From positions 660,709 to 724,708 of the forward strand of contig CAJNDS010002424.1 of the NCBI GenBank assembly GCA_905221605.1: 64,000 nt of DNA. Direction: 5' to 3'. Origin of the DNA: Symbiodinium natans. Taxonomy: Eukaryota; Sar; Dinophyceae; Suessiales; Symbiodiniaceae. Positions within the stretch are counted from its first letter, which is position 1, and each line of letters opens with the position of its first letter. The notes under the pieces were generated by a model that saw nothing but the letters and a program-made list of their open reading frames with translations, searched no databases and had not been told where the DNA came from. Made by a program: the position numbers and the translations under genes. Below are positions 32,881-45,189 of this stretch, one piece after another.

Positions 32881-33700
32881 CTCTTCCGTGGCAATTGTAA
32901 CAAACCTTGCCCCTTTTCTTGTTCTCTGCAGTGGCTTGGTTGGCCTAATCTTTCCCTTTTCCCTTCTTGGGATCATTCTTATCGCCCTTTTTGCCTTTCT
33001 CGCCTTTCCCCCTCTTGTCCTTTCCACCCTTGGTATTGTCTTTGCTGCCCTTATTACCTCCCTTTCCGCCCTTCGGGTTTCCTTTGGCGTTCTTCTCCTT
33101 TCCACCACCCTTGGCGTTCGGGAACTCAAGTGGGTTCGCATGATCGTCCCTTTCTCGGCCCTTTCCCTTTCCATCAGCAAACTGCAGGATCTTCAAGTTG
33201 CTGTTGTAAAACTTGATGGCTTCTTCTAAAGCGGCCATGGAGTCAATCTTCGCATGGAGAAGAATGTATCGCTTTACTTCAACTCCAAGATTCTTCAAGA
33301 CAACCATGCAACAGTCGGGCTCTGTGAGCTTCAGGTCTGGGAACCCTCCAATCAATCGTGCAAACTTTGCAACTTCAACTTGAATGGCTCTAAAGGTATC
33401 AAGTGGCCTGTCCCAGCCCGCTCTGGCCTTAAAACGAAGCATCTCATCCCTCAGAGTTAAAGCCTCGATGCGTGAACCAACGCTCAAGTCTTTGTGAAGT
33501 CGGCGAATGGCTTTATATCCTGCTAGAACACCAAGCTGCTCCTTCTCCACTTGCTTCAGAATGTCCAAACCCCTGCTGCACCCTTGCATGGCTTGCCTAA
33601 GGTACAAGAACAGACGTGTCGAACATACACTCTGCCCTTTCTCCAACGTTCGGTTCAAAGATGGTAGTCTTTCCAGCCATTGCCATCTGGCAACTTCGGG
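32881..33700 (-). pseudogene. Copia-like gag fragment with broken zinc knuckle
   Basis: The minus-strand frame from 33658 encodes a helical gag-like protein followed by a Lys/Gly-rich basic tail and ends at TAG 32947-32945. The same frame continues after the stop with CYNCHGRG (first Cys codon at 32902-32900). GHFARDC follows one base out of frame, within a GGAAGAGGGCC run. Together they make a perfect C-x2-C-x4-H-x4-C knuckle once one G is discounted. So gag has one stop and one single-base insertion. It should bind element RNA in the particle. The start is uncertain, because PKLPDGNGWKDYHL in another frame just upstream looks like the true N-terminus. Confidence 0.7.
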
Positions 33701-34185
33701 ACGTAGTGTTCAGCCTTGGGATTCCGAATGGCTCCACCACTCGGACTCAGAACTTGTCACTCCTTCTCGGCTCCCACCAGGCTTACTTACAGCGTGCCTT
33801 CTGGCAGCATAGGGCGGCGTAAGGTCTCTGGCCTGGCCAGAACGCACACTCTTCACTCCCTCTTCCATGAAATGTTCTGGACGTCCACATGGCATCGACA
33901 TGCTTACTCAGAGGCAAAGTGCAGAAACCCTGCAACGAAGGAAGTCCGCTTTACAAAAGGATTGAAGTCAATTCTCAATAGGGCCTTGTGTGGGTGAGAG
34001 TTGCCACGTGGCAGCGGAGCGTGCTCCCTTCTGCAACGCGGAGAATACCAAAGTACGAAATCTTAACTTTGTAAGACTTCGGGAAAGTTCTGGGGCTCTT
34101 CTCCAATGTGGAACACTTGGGAGTGTGTCTAAGTGTGGTGCTTTGCTCGACACTTTGGGCATCATCTTCTTGAGCTCATCTGACT
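33701..34185. other. Junction between two copia-like remnants
   Basis: About 480 bases between the gag start of one remnant and the end of the other. Only short open stretches on the minus strand (for example 33901-33710). I find no LTR pair and nothing I can name. Confidence 0.4.
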
Positions 34186-34809
34186 GTTCCCATTTTGAAG
34201 TCCTTTTGCTTTAACCTGCACTGAGCTTCGAAATGTCCTGGCTTCTGACAGTAGTGGCAAACACCTGCACAATGTTCTTTTTCTTTTTCTCCTTTGTTGT
34301 GTCTTTTTCCTTTTCCTTTTGACCAAACCTCGTCCTTTCTTTCCTCTGCCTTTAAATTCTCTTCCTTGTCCTTTCCTGAGTGCTGGAACTCTTCTTTTCC
34401 TCAATCTTTCTTTCCTCCAAACTTCTTTGTATTCTCCAAACTGCTTTTCTTTTTACCTTTGTGGCTCCACTTGCCTTTTTCCTTCAGAACTTGCCTTTTT
34501 CCTTTGTCTTCAATCTGCTAATGTCCATGTTAGCCTGTTCTTGGTGGTCACCTTCAAATCATCATCCATAACTGAACCGCTGGCTCGTTCATACTCTTCG
34601 ATCATCTCTTCGAATTTCAGCAAGTTCTCTGAAGTTGACTTCTTGGCATCGAAACTTGTGGTTGAGGACTGTTGTAAGCTTCTTGCTCTTGTGTGGGGCT
34701 GATGCTCTTCAACCAACATTCTCCAAGCTTCAAATCCATTTTCGCTTGCTACCTGCTTGATCGTTCTCAATGGTCTTCCTTTGGTGCAGGAGGTAAGAAT
34801 GAAGTGCAA
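34186..34809 (-). pseudogene. Second copia-like gag fragment with zinc knuckle
   Basis: The minus frame 34809-34510 encodes GFEAWRMLVEEHQPHTRARS and an EEMIEEYERASG helix, characteristic of the UBN2-type gag of copia elements. After a change of frame, a Lys/Glu-rich linker leads to CHYCQKPGHFEAQC (34259-34218), an intact CCHC knuckle. The knuckle is in the same frame as the long upstream frame ending at 34767, so the middle part is displaced by compensating shifts. It is followed by stops. It would package RNA; now it is a remnant. Confidence 0.7.
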
Positions 34810-36194
34810 CTTTCTTGCTTGGGCTTTACCTTATAACTCCAGAAAACCATCTCGTTCTTCTTTGTAAGTGCTGGGTCCAAACACTTCTCTGGGGCTTTGA
34901 TCAGCTTGTGAAGTTCGACATCTCCAGGTCTTCTTGATTCTGCTCGGCGTGCAACATTTTCCACAGCTTCTGAGGTGAGCTTTGCTGTGGCTGCAACTGC
35001 ATTTGCTGTGAGTTCTGCTTGTTGCGCCAATGCCTGGTTTGCGCCACTGATGCTTCTTGGTGCCAGCTGCTGAATCTGTTGAGAGTTTGTAGCTGTGATC
35101 TCTGTCAATTGTCTCAATGCTTCTTCCATTGCCACTGCACACTGCGTGTGTGTATACAACAACACCAAATACAAGCACAGCTTCTTGGACTGCAAGCAAA
35201 CATGTACTGCACGACGCGTTTCTCTCCTCGACAGCTTCTTCTGCTTCTTCTCTCTTTTCTTTTGTTTGATCTTGGCCCAAAAATATAGACTGATCCAAGT
35301 AACCATGCCTATCGGGGTCCCAAGTAGAATGCATAGATGGTGACACGTGCGCACGACGTAGCTCGTCACGGGCTCAAGGCTTCTTCCTGCAACGACTGCA
35401 AGGTACTTCACATACTCGAAAATGTCGTTGTTCTTTAAGTGGGGAACCTCTTCATTCATCCCGAGCTTGACATTCTTTATCTCTGTCTTTCCAGCATTCT
35501 TGTACTCCATGCTGTCCACGATCGTGTAGTAGTGCTCGAGGAAACCACTTTCGAATTGCTTCTCGAATTGCGTATTGGGGCTTCTGAGGATGCTGAGCCA
35601 ACTCGCCAGCTCCGTTTGATCGCTTTCTTCTTCTTTTTCCTTTCTCACATAGTCGACACCACTTTGTGTCTCATCCTGGTTCTTCCCGGCAGGCTCAACT
35701 TCCACCGAGGCTATCATCCTTTTCTTGTTCATCCCGGCAGGCTCAACATCCACCGAGGCAATCTCCTTGGCATACTTGACGATGGAGATTCCGTCTCTTT
35801 CGTTCACCACGAAGGTCACTGTGAAGGAGGTTGCTAGAAGGACTCCGGCTAGGAACACCTTCAGCCACAACCATCTTCCTGCAGCTTGTACAAACGTTGC
35901 TCCTTCTTCGTGTCTTCTTCTTTCCAGGAGGAACATTCTGTCGGGGCAACACAATCTGCAGGGGATCGTCTCATTCACGATCATGCTGTTTCTGAGACCA
36001 TAGCAATCTCTTCTCGCATGCGTTCGCTCTCCCGAAGGGGCGTAGTAGAGCTTCGGCAGCTCATCTTCTTCCATCACAGTTTCTTTCCTGTACTCGACCT
36101 TCATGATCTCTTTCATCAGGTCTCGTGCCAGAAATGCTAATGTTGGACTCGCTTTAGTAACTTTAGTACGTAGGGGTCCCCCCCCCCCAAACAA
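34767..36194 (-). CDS. Long unidentified membrane-type ORF preceding gag
   Basis: 475 codons on the minus strand, start uncertain. Near the N-terminus there is an HARRDCYGLRN...PCRLCCPD pattern that could bind metal. A hydrophobic segment WLWLKVFLAGVLLATSF follows (about residue 110), then acidic repeats with VEPAG twice. A second hydrophobic stretch is HLCILLGTPIGMVTWISLYFW (about residue 288), and a third is LCLYLVLLYT (about residue 350). The C-terminal 100 residues (Gln- and Ala-rich helices, then GDVELHKLIKAPEKC) read into the gag of the second copia-like remnant. No family recognised for the membrane part. It may be the 5' ORF of the retroelement or a captured host sequence. Confidence 0.45.
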   Translation of the reverse strand: MFGGGGPLRTKVTKASPTLAFLARDLMKEIMKVEYRKETVMEEDELPKLYYAPSGERTHARRDCYGLRNSMIVNETIPCRLCCPDRMFLLERRRHEEGATFVQAAGRWLWLKVFLAGVLLATSFTVTFVVNERDGISIVKYAKEIASVDVEPAGMNKKRMIASVEVEPAGKNQDETQSGVDYVRKEKEEESDQTELASWLSILRSPNTQFEKQFESGFLEHYYTIVDSMEYKNAGKTEIKNVKLGMNEEVPHLKNNDIFEYVKYLAVVAGRSLEPVTSYVVRTCHHLCILLGTPIGMVTWISLYFWAKIKQKKREKKQKKLSRRETRRAVHVCLQSKKLCLYLVLLYTHTQCAVAMEEALRQLTEITATNSQQIQQLAPRSISGANQALAQQAELTANAVAATAKLTSEAVENVARRAESRRPGDVELHKLIKAPEKCLDPALTKKNEMVFWSYKVKPKQESCTSFLPPAPKEDH

Positions 36195-37155
36195 TTTTGG
36201 GGTTTTCGGGGATCCTGAATAGTGTGGGCTGGGGCTGGGACGGGGCTGGGGGTAGGGCGGCTAGGGGTCGAGGGTTGAGGGGAAGCCTTGAAGCTTGAGG
36301 GTCTAAGCTTTCCAGGCTTTGTAGCTCCACGGTCGCCGGGGCTCCGCATAAATGCGGACCACCGAAACAACTTGCTAAAGCGAATCAGGGCAGCTCGTGG
36401 GCTACTTCTTTGGAAAATTGTTTGGGGGCCTGGATCGTAATGGGATTTTTTAAAAGGAATTTAAATAAAGCTGGACACCAAAAAATTCCGGAGTTTCTTA
36501 TTCAAAACTGTTTTCTGTTTTTGGCTCCCCGGCCCCCCGCCCTTCAACCCCGGCCGGCAAACATCGCATAATTGAGGACCACCCTATCAATGGGGGGGTC
36601 CCCTATAAGATTTCCGGAACATCGCATAATAGTGCCCCCTCTCACTAAAGCCAGTCCAACATTAGCACGGAGGCCAAAACCAGGGCAGCCATTGCGATCA
36701 CTACTCTCTCTACTTCTGGCAACTTCATCGCTCCCAAAAGGGATCTAGGGAGCTCCGCTACCATGTTGAAAATCAAGGCTTCTACAGCCATCTTCCCACT
36801 CTACAAACAAAACACTCACGGTCTACACTTTTCCTGCTCTCGCACTGGGGGCGGTGCTTAAGCCTGTTCGGACAAACATGCATGCTTTCATGCTGTTCTC
36901 TGCACTCCTGCTTCACAGGCTAATGCTCCTACTTGGGATACTCATGCACTATGTGACAATCGAACAGCCACGCCACTCGATGGACACGGTCCAGCATTTG
37001 GACTTGACAACTGCACTGAGTTAAGAATCAATTAAGGACATGACAAAAAGCAAAAAAAAAGCAAAAAAGCACAAGCACAAAGCACGGCCAACGACCGCCC
37101 TGACCAGGCTTCAGTTTGCAATGCGCGTACTGTGTGGTGCATCGTGCCCATGGTG
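36195..37155. other. Spacer without recognisable genes
   Basis: Contains a C-tract at 36180-36189, G-rich degenerate stretches at 36225-36290, and ACATCGCATAAT twice (36560 and 36612). Nothing else to report. Confidence 0.5.
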
Positions 37156-37159
37156 TGGT

Positions 37160-37180
37160 GCGGTGCACCCTGCGTATGAT
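37160..37180 (+). repeat. 21-bp direct repeat bracketing the satellite block, left copy
   Basis: The 21 bases beginning GCGGTGCACCCTGCGTATGA recur at 39057-39077, immediately after the 95-bp array. The satellites therefore sit inside a once-continuous TGATG-type repeat. Confidence 0.75.
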
Positions 37181-37216
37181 ATGGTAGGTGGCGCCTACTG
37201 AGTACCGCGGTCCAGG

Positions 37217-37530
<314 letters not shown>

Positions 37531-37552
37531 TGAGTTGCGCGCGGCCTTCCCC

Positions 37553-37722
37553 ACGTTGTTTGCGATGATTTCGAAGCCCCACCATTCCGCGCCCACGTTA
37601 TTTGCGAAGATTTCGAAGCCACAGAATTCCGCGCCCACGTTATTTGCGAAGATTTCAAAGCCCCAGAATTCCGCGCCCATGTTTTCTGCGAGGTTTTCAA
37701 AGCCTCCGAGTTCCGCGCCCAT
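37553..37722 (+). repeat. 42-bp tandem repeat, four copies
   Basis: Units of 42 bases containing TTTGCGAAGATTTCGAAGCC and TTCCGCGCCCA. The last copy runs into the 95-bp array. Confidence 0.8.
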
Positions 37723-39049
37723 AAGTACCGCGCCTGCCAGCAGAAACGACGCATGTGTCGCGCCTGCCAGCGTTTCCCGCGCCCCGAGCGCGCGCGCGGC
37801 AAGGGTCCAGGGCCTCTAAGTACCGCGCCTGCCAACACAAACGACGCGTGTGTCGCGCCTGCCAGCGTTTCCCGCGCCCCGAGCGCGCGCGCGGCAAGGG
37901 TCCAGGGCCTCTAAGTACCGCGCCTGCCAGCACAAACGACGCGTGTGTCGCGCCTGCCAGCGTTTCCCGCGCCCCGAGCGCGCGCGCGGCAAGGGTCCAG
38001 GGCCTCTAAGTACCGCGCCTGCCAGCACAAACGACGCACGTGTCGCGCCTGCCAGCGTTTCCCGCGCCCCGAGCGCGCGTGCGGCAAGGGTCCAGGGCCT
38101 CTAAGTACCGCGCCTGCCCACACAAACGACGCGTGTGTCGCGCCTGCCAGCGTTTCCCGCGCCCCGAGCGCGCGCGCGGCAAGGGTCCAGGGCCTCTAAG
38201 TACCGCGCCTGCCCACACAAACGACGCGTGTGTCGCGCCTGCCAGCGTTTCCCGCGCCCCGAGCGCGTGCGGCAAGGGTCCAGGGCCTCTAAGTACCGCG
38301 CCTGCCGGCACAAACGACGCGTGTGTCGCGCCTGCCAGCGTTTCCCGCGCCCCGAGCGCGCGCGCGGCAAAGGTCCAGGGCCTCTAAGTACCGCGCCTGC
38401 CAGCACAAACGACGCGTGTGTCGCGCCTGCCAACGTTTCCCGCGGCCCGAGCGCGCGCGCGGCAACGGTCCAGGGCCTCTAAGTACCGCGCCTGCCAGCA
38501 CAAACGACGCATGTGTCGCGCCTGCCAGCGTTTCCCGCGCCCCGAGCGCGCGCGCGGCAAGGGTCCAGGGCCTCTAAGTACCGCGCCTGCCCACACAAAC
38601 GACGCGTGTGTCGCGCCTGCCAGCGTTTCCCGCGCCCCGAGCGCGCGTGCGGCAAGGGTCCAGGGCCTAAGTACCGCGCCTGCCAGCACAAACGACGCGT
38701 GTGTCGCGCCTGCCAGCGTTTCCCGCGCCCCGAGCGCGCGCGCGGCAAGGGTCCAGGGCCTCTAAGTACCGCGCCTGCCAGCACAAACGACGCGTGTGTC
38801 GCGCCTGCCAGCGTTTCCCGCGCCCCGAGCGCACGTGCGGCAAGGGTCCAGGGCCTCTAAGTACCGCGCCTGCCAGCACAAACGACGCGTGTGTCGCGCA
38901 TGCCAACGTTTCCCGCGGCCCGAGCGCGCGCGCGGCAACGGTCCAGGGCCTCTAAGTACCGCGCCTGCCAGCGCAAACGACGCATGTGTCGCGCCTGCCA
39001 GCGTTTCCCGCGCCCCGAGCGCGCGCGCGGCAAGATTCCAGGGCCTCTA
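37723..39049 (+). repeat. 95-bp satellite, 14 tandem copies
   Basis: Units begin AAGTACCGCGCCTGCC and contain AAACGACGCGTGTGTCGC, GTTTCCCGCGCC, GAGCGCGCGCGCGGC and GGTCCAGGGCCTCT. Starts lie near 37723, 37818, 37913, 38008, 38103, 38198, 38291, 38386, 38481, 38576, 38669, 38764, 38859 and 38954; a few units are two bases shorter. Because 95 is not a multiple of three, the same overlapping Arg/Ala/Pro-rich frames cycle through all phases on both strands. These are not genes. Confidence 0.97.
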
Positions 39050-39362
39050 AGTACCTGCGGTGCACCCTGCGTATGATGTAGTGCGTGATGGTGATGTGTG
39101 GCGCATGAGGTGCGTAATGTGCATGATGCAACGCATGCGTGATGCGTGATGTAGTACCTCCCTGCGTATGATGTAGTGAAGTGCGTGATGGTGATGTGTG
39201 GCGCATGTGTGCGTGATGCAACGCATGCGTGATGCGTGATGTAGTACCTGATGTTGTGCAGGATGATGATGTGTGTAAGTGCGTGATGTGCGTGATGATA
39301 GAGGAGGAGGAAGGAAGGAGGAGGAGGGAGGAGGAGGAGGAGGAGGAGAAGAAGGAGAAGGC
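39050..39362 (+). repeat. Degenerate TGCGTGATG repeats and purine tract
   Basis: 39050-39290 consists of TGCGTGATG, GATGTAGT and GCGCATG repeats, including two longer copies of a CTGCGTATGATGTAGTG phrase. 39299-39362 is a GGAGGA/GAAGGA purine tract. Confidence 0.8.
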
Positions 39363-39404
39363 GGGACAGCCCCAAAAGTAAGAACCCCACACAAAGATGT
39401 GGGG

Positions 39405-41764
39405 AAAAACCTTCAAATTGTGATTTTTTGAACTAATTACGCTGAAAACATCAACGTTTGTTTTGGAGCGAGGCTTGCAGAAGCGGAAGAATAAGCACAT
39501 TGCCAGTTCAGATCTCTTCAGTTAAAAACTCAAACCCAATTTAGAGTGAAAGTCGTCCGTTTGTCGTTCGAACGTTGTTTGTTCGTTTTCGAAGCCAAGT
39601 ATGCAAGCAATTTTTCTCTTCAAGGTAAAGTACCCATCTGCATGGACTGGTGCTAAGAATGGCAAGTGCCTAAAAGTGTGTGAAGCCGCGTCTGCTCTTC
39701 TTTGGTTTAAGGTTCAAGGCCACAAGCTTCCAAGACACGTCTTTGGTTTGCAAGCAAAAAAGCAAGGGCAGGCTAAAAAAAACTGTGAAAAGCAGAGCTC
39801 GCGCAGCTGTCTCTTTTTCACTCAGCACTTGAGCCAAACACCAAAGTGTTCAGCAAGCTCCAGTCCTTGCAGCAAGCTCTCTCCAAGAGCTAAGAGCTCC
39901 AAAAAGCTGCGAATTCCATCTCAACCTTGTTCTACAAAGGAAGTAAAGCAAAAGAACAATGCAAAAGCTTTGGTCTACACCCTTCAGAGTTCACTCTGCA
40001 CTTCCACTCCCATCCTACACGCCCAACGGCAACCAACGAAGCGGCGGGGACACGGAGCAAGTTGCAAACAAGCAAGAATCTAAGTTCTGACACGCACTTC
40101 TTCAATGCTGCCCTCAAGCAACTCCAAGTTCTTCCAAACTCATCAATCGCCACGCCACGAAGACGAAACTGCCAAGCATGTCAAAGTCAAGCCAAACGCT
40201 TTAAACTTTAAGGGACTTTGGGCAAAATAACTCATGCCACATCACGTCGCAGAAAACCTCTCTACTGTCAAAACAACATGGCACGGACAAACACTACAAG
40301 GTGAATTTTTCTGATCAGGCGCGCAAAGGCGTGAGCAGAGCTCGTAGCATCTCGATTTCATACGCAAATTAAAGCGGCCTAAAGGTCACTGAAAAACATC
40401 CGTCCGCGCAAGATATAAACTTATCAGGGCATCAGAGTTCCAGCGTGGCTTCAATGTTTTCTGCGGTTGCGCAGAATCTGCTGGACATTGCAGAACGAAA
40501 GCTTTGCTCCTAGCGAATCAGCTGTTGCCGAGCACCCTCACTGGGGTTCTAACAATGTTAAGTTGTGGCTGGTGAAATGCACTGTTCAAAACGCGGCGTC
40601 GAAGAAAAGTTCCAGAGATACAATCAGTGGGGCCCCATGGAACCACTTCTCTGCTGCCCGTCACTGCATCACTTTCTCTCATTCCGTCTTTCTCGCTTCC
40701 TCACTCTCACTCTCACTCTCACTTTCACACACTCTCACTTTCATTCTTACTCTCACTCTCACTCTCGCTCTCGCCTTGCTCTTGCTCTCACTCTCACTCT
40801 CATCACTCCTCCACTTGGCAGGTCCTCGGATCGTATCTGGTCTGAAACGGGTCGCCCGACTTTCGTGGAACTTGGACTTTGTTCTAACAATGCTGCTGCT
40901 CCGCCTGCAGGTTTGTTGGTGTTTTCTGTGCTGGAAGTTGACCAACGTGGCTTCCACGTTTTCTGCGGTTGCGCAGAGTCGTCTGCTGGACATTGCAGAA
41001 TGAAAGTTTTGGCAAGGATATTGTACAGGAACGACTTGGAGCGAATCAGCTGTTGCCAAGCACCCTCATTGGGGTTCTAACAATGATCAAGTTGTGGGGC
41101 TGGTGAACGGATGCCGCAAGTGCATTCGCGCATGCTTGGACATGTTTCACCCTTGATGGGTCAGACCTGTCATTCACAGCATTTTGAATTTAAGAGTGAG
41201 AGTGAAAGTGAGAATGAAAGTGAGAGTGAGTGTGAAAGAAAGAGTGAAGTAAGACTAAGTAAGAGTGAGAGAGAGTAAGAGTGAGAGTGAGAGAGAGAGG
41301 AAGCGAGAAAGACAGAATGAGAGAAGTGATGCAGTGATGGGCAGCGGAGAAGTGCTGAAAAGGGGGGTCCCGCGTGATTTTTATTTCTGCCAACTTTTTT
41401 TCGACGCCGCGTTTTTGAACAGTGCACAGGTCGTGTTTGAACACTTGTAACAATGCTCAGGCTTAGAAGATCAGTGACTTAGGAAAAAACCTGTCTAAAA
41501 ATCCTCGGATCTGGCCTCATTACCCCACGTCTGCGTGCGTGGGGACTCTTTCAATAGTATTATAGGGTCTTGAGTCCCCATGGCCACACATGCGATTTGT
41601 TCGGGGAAAAACACGCCGTGAGGCCACAAGGCCACAACAGGCCACAACAGGCCACAAACGTGTGTTTTTAAGGCCACACAAGCCATAACAGGCCACAAAC
41701 GTGTGGTTTTCAGCACGTCAGGCCACAACAGGCCACGTGTGGTTTTCAGGCCACAGGCCGCAAG
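39405..41764 (-). repeat. Right arm of the 2.4-kb inverted repeat
   Basis: Reverse complement of 12357-14826. Microsatellite tracts differ in length: about 40700-40800 and 41192-41300 here against 12828-12990 and 13376-13500. It contains the spliced-leader-like CTTGAGCCAAA at 39828-39838 (minus strand), matching 14390-14400. Confidence 0.85.
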
Positions 41765-42755
41765 GGGCTGCATCCCGTTACCTTTTGGCGAAGGGGGCTT
41801 CGAAGCCTTCGGCTTGGAAGGTGAGAGACGGGGGGCATCTCCAGAGTCTCACTTCTCTGAGTTTCGAAGAATGAGATCCAAAAAAATGAAATCAAAAAAG
41901 GATCCTGATGGGACCAGCCACGTTGGCAGACAGGCAATACACATCTGGATGTGCGACTCCTTGCGTGAAAAACCGAAGGTCCCTCTGGTACCTTTTCCCT
42001 TGAAAGCACGAACCCAAACCTATTTCAACCAAGTGCGGACACGCTCTTTTTCACTCGCAGGCCTTGAGCCAAAAGTCACGAAGTGCGCAAACTAAACGAA
42101 TTCACATGTGAGCTTAAACTCAGCTTCAGAACAAAGTTCCTACACACTGCACACTCACTCAAAGTAGCGTATTGGGCAAAAACATACTCGTATGATTTCC
42201 TAGAAAAATCATCGAGGCAAAAACCATCGAGGATGGGATCATAAAGATTCCCAATCACTCCGAAGCAAAACAACTCTATACAAGCTGATCCAAAACATGA
42301 CAATGATCAGTCACGATCTTCCACCCCCCGCATTTTGCTGAGGGTTCATGCCAAAGATCCAAAGTCCAAGCACAGCTCGGCACTTCAACACTAAGGGGAT
42401 GCCCTGGCCACATTCCCTTGGTGCGTACTCGAAACAACCGACACACCAGCCGATCTTTGACATAAAAACTTAAACTTATGCAAGATCCCACCATAAGGCA
42501 GGTTGTCCTGGGACCAACTGGCACCCAAGAGTTCGTTGTCCAAACTCGTGACAAACCAATTCAACTTGCATCATCCTGTACTAGACAGGGTTGTCTTGGA
42601 AGGTCTCCAAGAATTTGTGGTGACAAACACGTCAAAACAAATTGCACGGATGCCACGGCGTCCCTCAAACATCGGCTTGCATCATCCTTTTCCAGGCTCT
42701 TAACCTGACTTATTGGAGGTTCCATCAGAGATTGAACCGGATTAGACAGTCTTAT
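41765..42755. other. Spacer with a minus-strand spliced-leader-like relic
   Basis: 42063-42074 reads CTTGAGCCAAAA, a 12-base match to the complement of the spliced-leader 3' end. The neighbouring CTCTTTTTCACTC resembles the sequence next to the arm relics, so a related repeat is involved. I support no gene here. Confidence 0.4.
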
Positions 42756-43790
42756 TTAAGAGAGATCAGTGGAGATCCGATGCTCCAACTCAGCAATTCG
42801 GACTCTTGTCTCAGCTTTCCATGACCAGTTGTCAGGGCTCCGGAAAATCCAGTCCTTCCTTACCTTATCCAGCAGGTCTTCCAGAGGTCGCAATACAGAT
42901 TCCACTCGGACCTCTGACTCACTCGTTCCATTCACCTCCAACCAGATGGTAGTCACTCCACTCTTGGAAGACTTCAGCCACTGTCTTCCCCTTGCTCTTT
43001 CTTTGCCTTTAGGTTTTTCTTTTTCAGCCTTCTTTTCTTTTGTCTTGGCTTTTGTCTTAGCAGCACTCGGGGATTTAGGCTTGTTGGCCGTTTCTCCATT
43101 CTTGTACCAACAATCGCGGGCATAATGTCCTTTCCGTGACACTCCACGTCTTTCTTGTTCTGGCTTTGAGATCGTCTTCAGCACCTTTGCTGGACTCATG
43201 CTTGCCTTTCTGTTCTTTTCCTTTCCTTTTCCTTTTTCTTCGTTGCTCTTTCCGTTGTGGGGGACCCTTGAAGGTTGAAGCTTTGTGCCAGGGCTTCGGC
43301 ACTTCTCAGGCAAACTTGGCAGCCATCACCAATCAGCTTCTTGGATCTGTAATCCACCAGCATGTACATCGGAATCGAGACTATCGAGCAACTTTGTAAA
43401 CTTGTTCATCTTACGCTCAATCTTCCGCACGATTTCCGGAATGCTTGGCGCTTTCACAGTGGTTCACAATTGCAATTGGAAACAAAATTCAGCTTGTAAT
43501 TTTGGCAAAATTCCTTTGCTAACAATCTTAATGCCACAAAGCCAGACTGTTGATCAGTACTTTTACTTTCAATTTGTCTGCAGAACAGAGAATTTTTGCA
43601 AACGTTTGTCGCATGATGTGCATCAAACGTGTCGATCGTTTCTGTTGTTCCACAGTTAGCAATCCTGCTTCAGTATGGACATCTTGGATCTTCACTGCAT
43701 GCATCAACTTGTTGGGAAACAAACTAACTCGACAATCCAGGTCAGAAAGCCAAGCGCTTCTGAAATATGATCTTTGTGCAACGAAAAGTT
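42756..43790 (-). pseudogene. Third gag remnant with broken zinc knuckle
   Basis: The minus-strand frame 43313-42756 carries a Lys-rich stretch, GHYARDCWYK (second half of a CCHC knuckle, about 43100-43130), another Lys/Glu-rich stretch, and ends in a hydrophilic helix. The Cys part of the knuckle (ECHGK) lies in the neighbouring frame, so a single-base deletion separates them, at the same place in the motif as the insertion at 32.9 kb. Further upstream, 43722-43528 (minus) encodes a helical stretch of gag type. No protease or polymerase follows. Copia-type origin is likely but less certain than for the other two. Confidence 0.5.
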
Positions 43791-45189
43791 AACAAACACC
43801 TTTTACCATTCTTCTTCACAGTGGTGGAGGGGACTTGAAGTCGCTACACTTAGTTCCCTGCACTAAGGCACCCGTTGGTGACGCATCAGACAGATGCTGT
43901 TGCTGTTGTTGCTGAACCAGGAACAATGCCATCGTCTGCATGAACTGTTATCAAACCTTCCAAGGCATGCACCTGCCTGCCGGAAATCGGCTGGCAAAGT
44001 GAGAGCAAGGCAACCCTGAACCCGAAACCCTGAACCAGACGCCAGGGCAGTTTCTCTTTAGTTAGCACGGATTGCCCAGAATGACATTCCAACCTGAAGG
44101 CAACATTGTCTTTACCACTAGAGGTTCAAGAGCTGTCAAGTTTTTTCATTCACTTGTTTTTGTTTTTTTTTGGTTGGGCGGGGGGGAAGAAGGGTGGGTG
44201 TTTCTCTAGAGCTTTCCGGGGAATCCCTTTCAAAGCATTGTGTTGAAACTCCAATGATGTAAAGCTTGCACTGTCTCAACAACACGCCAGCCAAGATAAG
44301 AAAGAAGGTGCAGTCGTCGGCACAACAGCTGTGATAACACATGTTAAGTTTTCACATCCCGGAGTTCGAGGTGCCATCCCGGTTCAGGTTTTCGGTTTCG
44401 GGTAGGGTGTAGGGTTTAGGGTGCCATCTTCTGTTGCCGTAGTGGTGTGCAAGGAATTTAAGACGCGCGAAATACAATAATGGAAAGAACGTAGTCGGGC
44501 TTTCATTCGTACACTCTTTTCGTACGCTTTTAATACGCCCGCGGTAGTACTAATTTTAATTTTAATATAAGGACGAAGGACGCATGAATGCCAGTGAAAT
44601 AGACGCATGCAAAAAGCCCAAAAATTATATTAAAAGCGCGTGTCATTGCATTCCTTGCCTTTTAATAGAATTTTATATGGTCTTTTCTCTTTAGTTTTCT
44701 TATTATCGGGCGCCCATTAAAAACAACTATTTTGCGCCCGTGTTTCGTTCATGCGTTTACTCACTTCGCGCGGGCATTTCATTCACTTGCAAGTTTCGTT
44801 CACGCATTCTCTTCACTTATGATAATATGAAGGGAGTGAAGTGAACACGGATACAAAGGAAGAGAGTGAAACGAACGTAATGCGTGAGCCGTGTGAACAA
44901 GCGAACGGTACGGGCTAGTAATTCTCTTGGTAATGCTTCGAGAGTGAGGAAAGCTCTATTAACTAGCCCGTGTTCCTTTCGTACACCATCAATCTCATGA
45001 CACCTTAACTGCCCAAGAGTCCGTCCATGAAGAGCACCCATTATAATATTATAGGTAAGGGTGAGCCACAGCTCTAGCAATGGAAATTCATCATCAGTTC
45101 CCACGACAGGGAGTTTGGGGCTAGGGCTAGCGCCAGGATTCAAAAAAGCTTCGACCTTATTGGGCGTTGTGTCAAGCAGTAGTTTATTG
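43791..45189. other. Spacer with telomere-like bits and an AT-rich part
   Basis: Short runs such as CCCTGAACCCGAAACCCTGAA (44012-44032) and GGGTGTAGGGTTTAGGGTG (44402-44422) look telomere-derived. 44450-44850 is A/T-rich with TTCGTTCA/GTTCACGC motifs, resembling the AT-rich island at 15.4-17.3 kb upstream of B1. No gene supported. Confidence 0.5.

Noticed and set aside
31500-36660. LTR pair for the copia-like remnants
   Set aside because: I looked for long direct repeats flanking the gag/pol pieces and found none; the elements appear truncated at both ends.
37697-39390. Series of 70-177-codon Arg/Ala/Pro-rich frames on both strands over the 95-bp array
   Set aside because: Same unit read in rotating frames; a repeat length not divisible by three produces this pattern.
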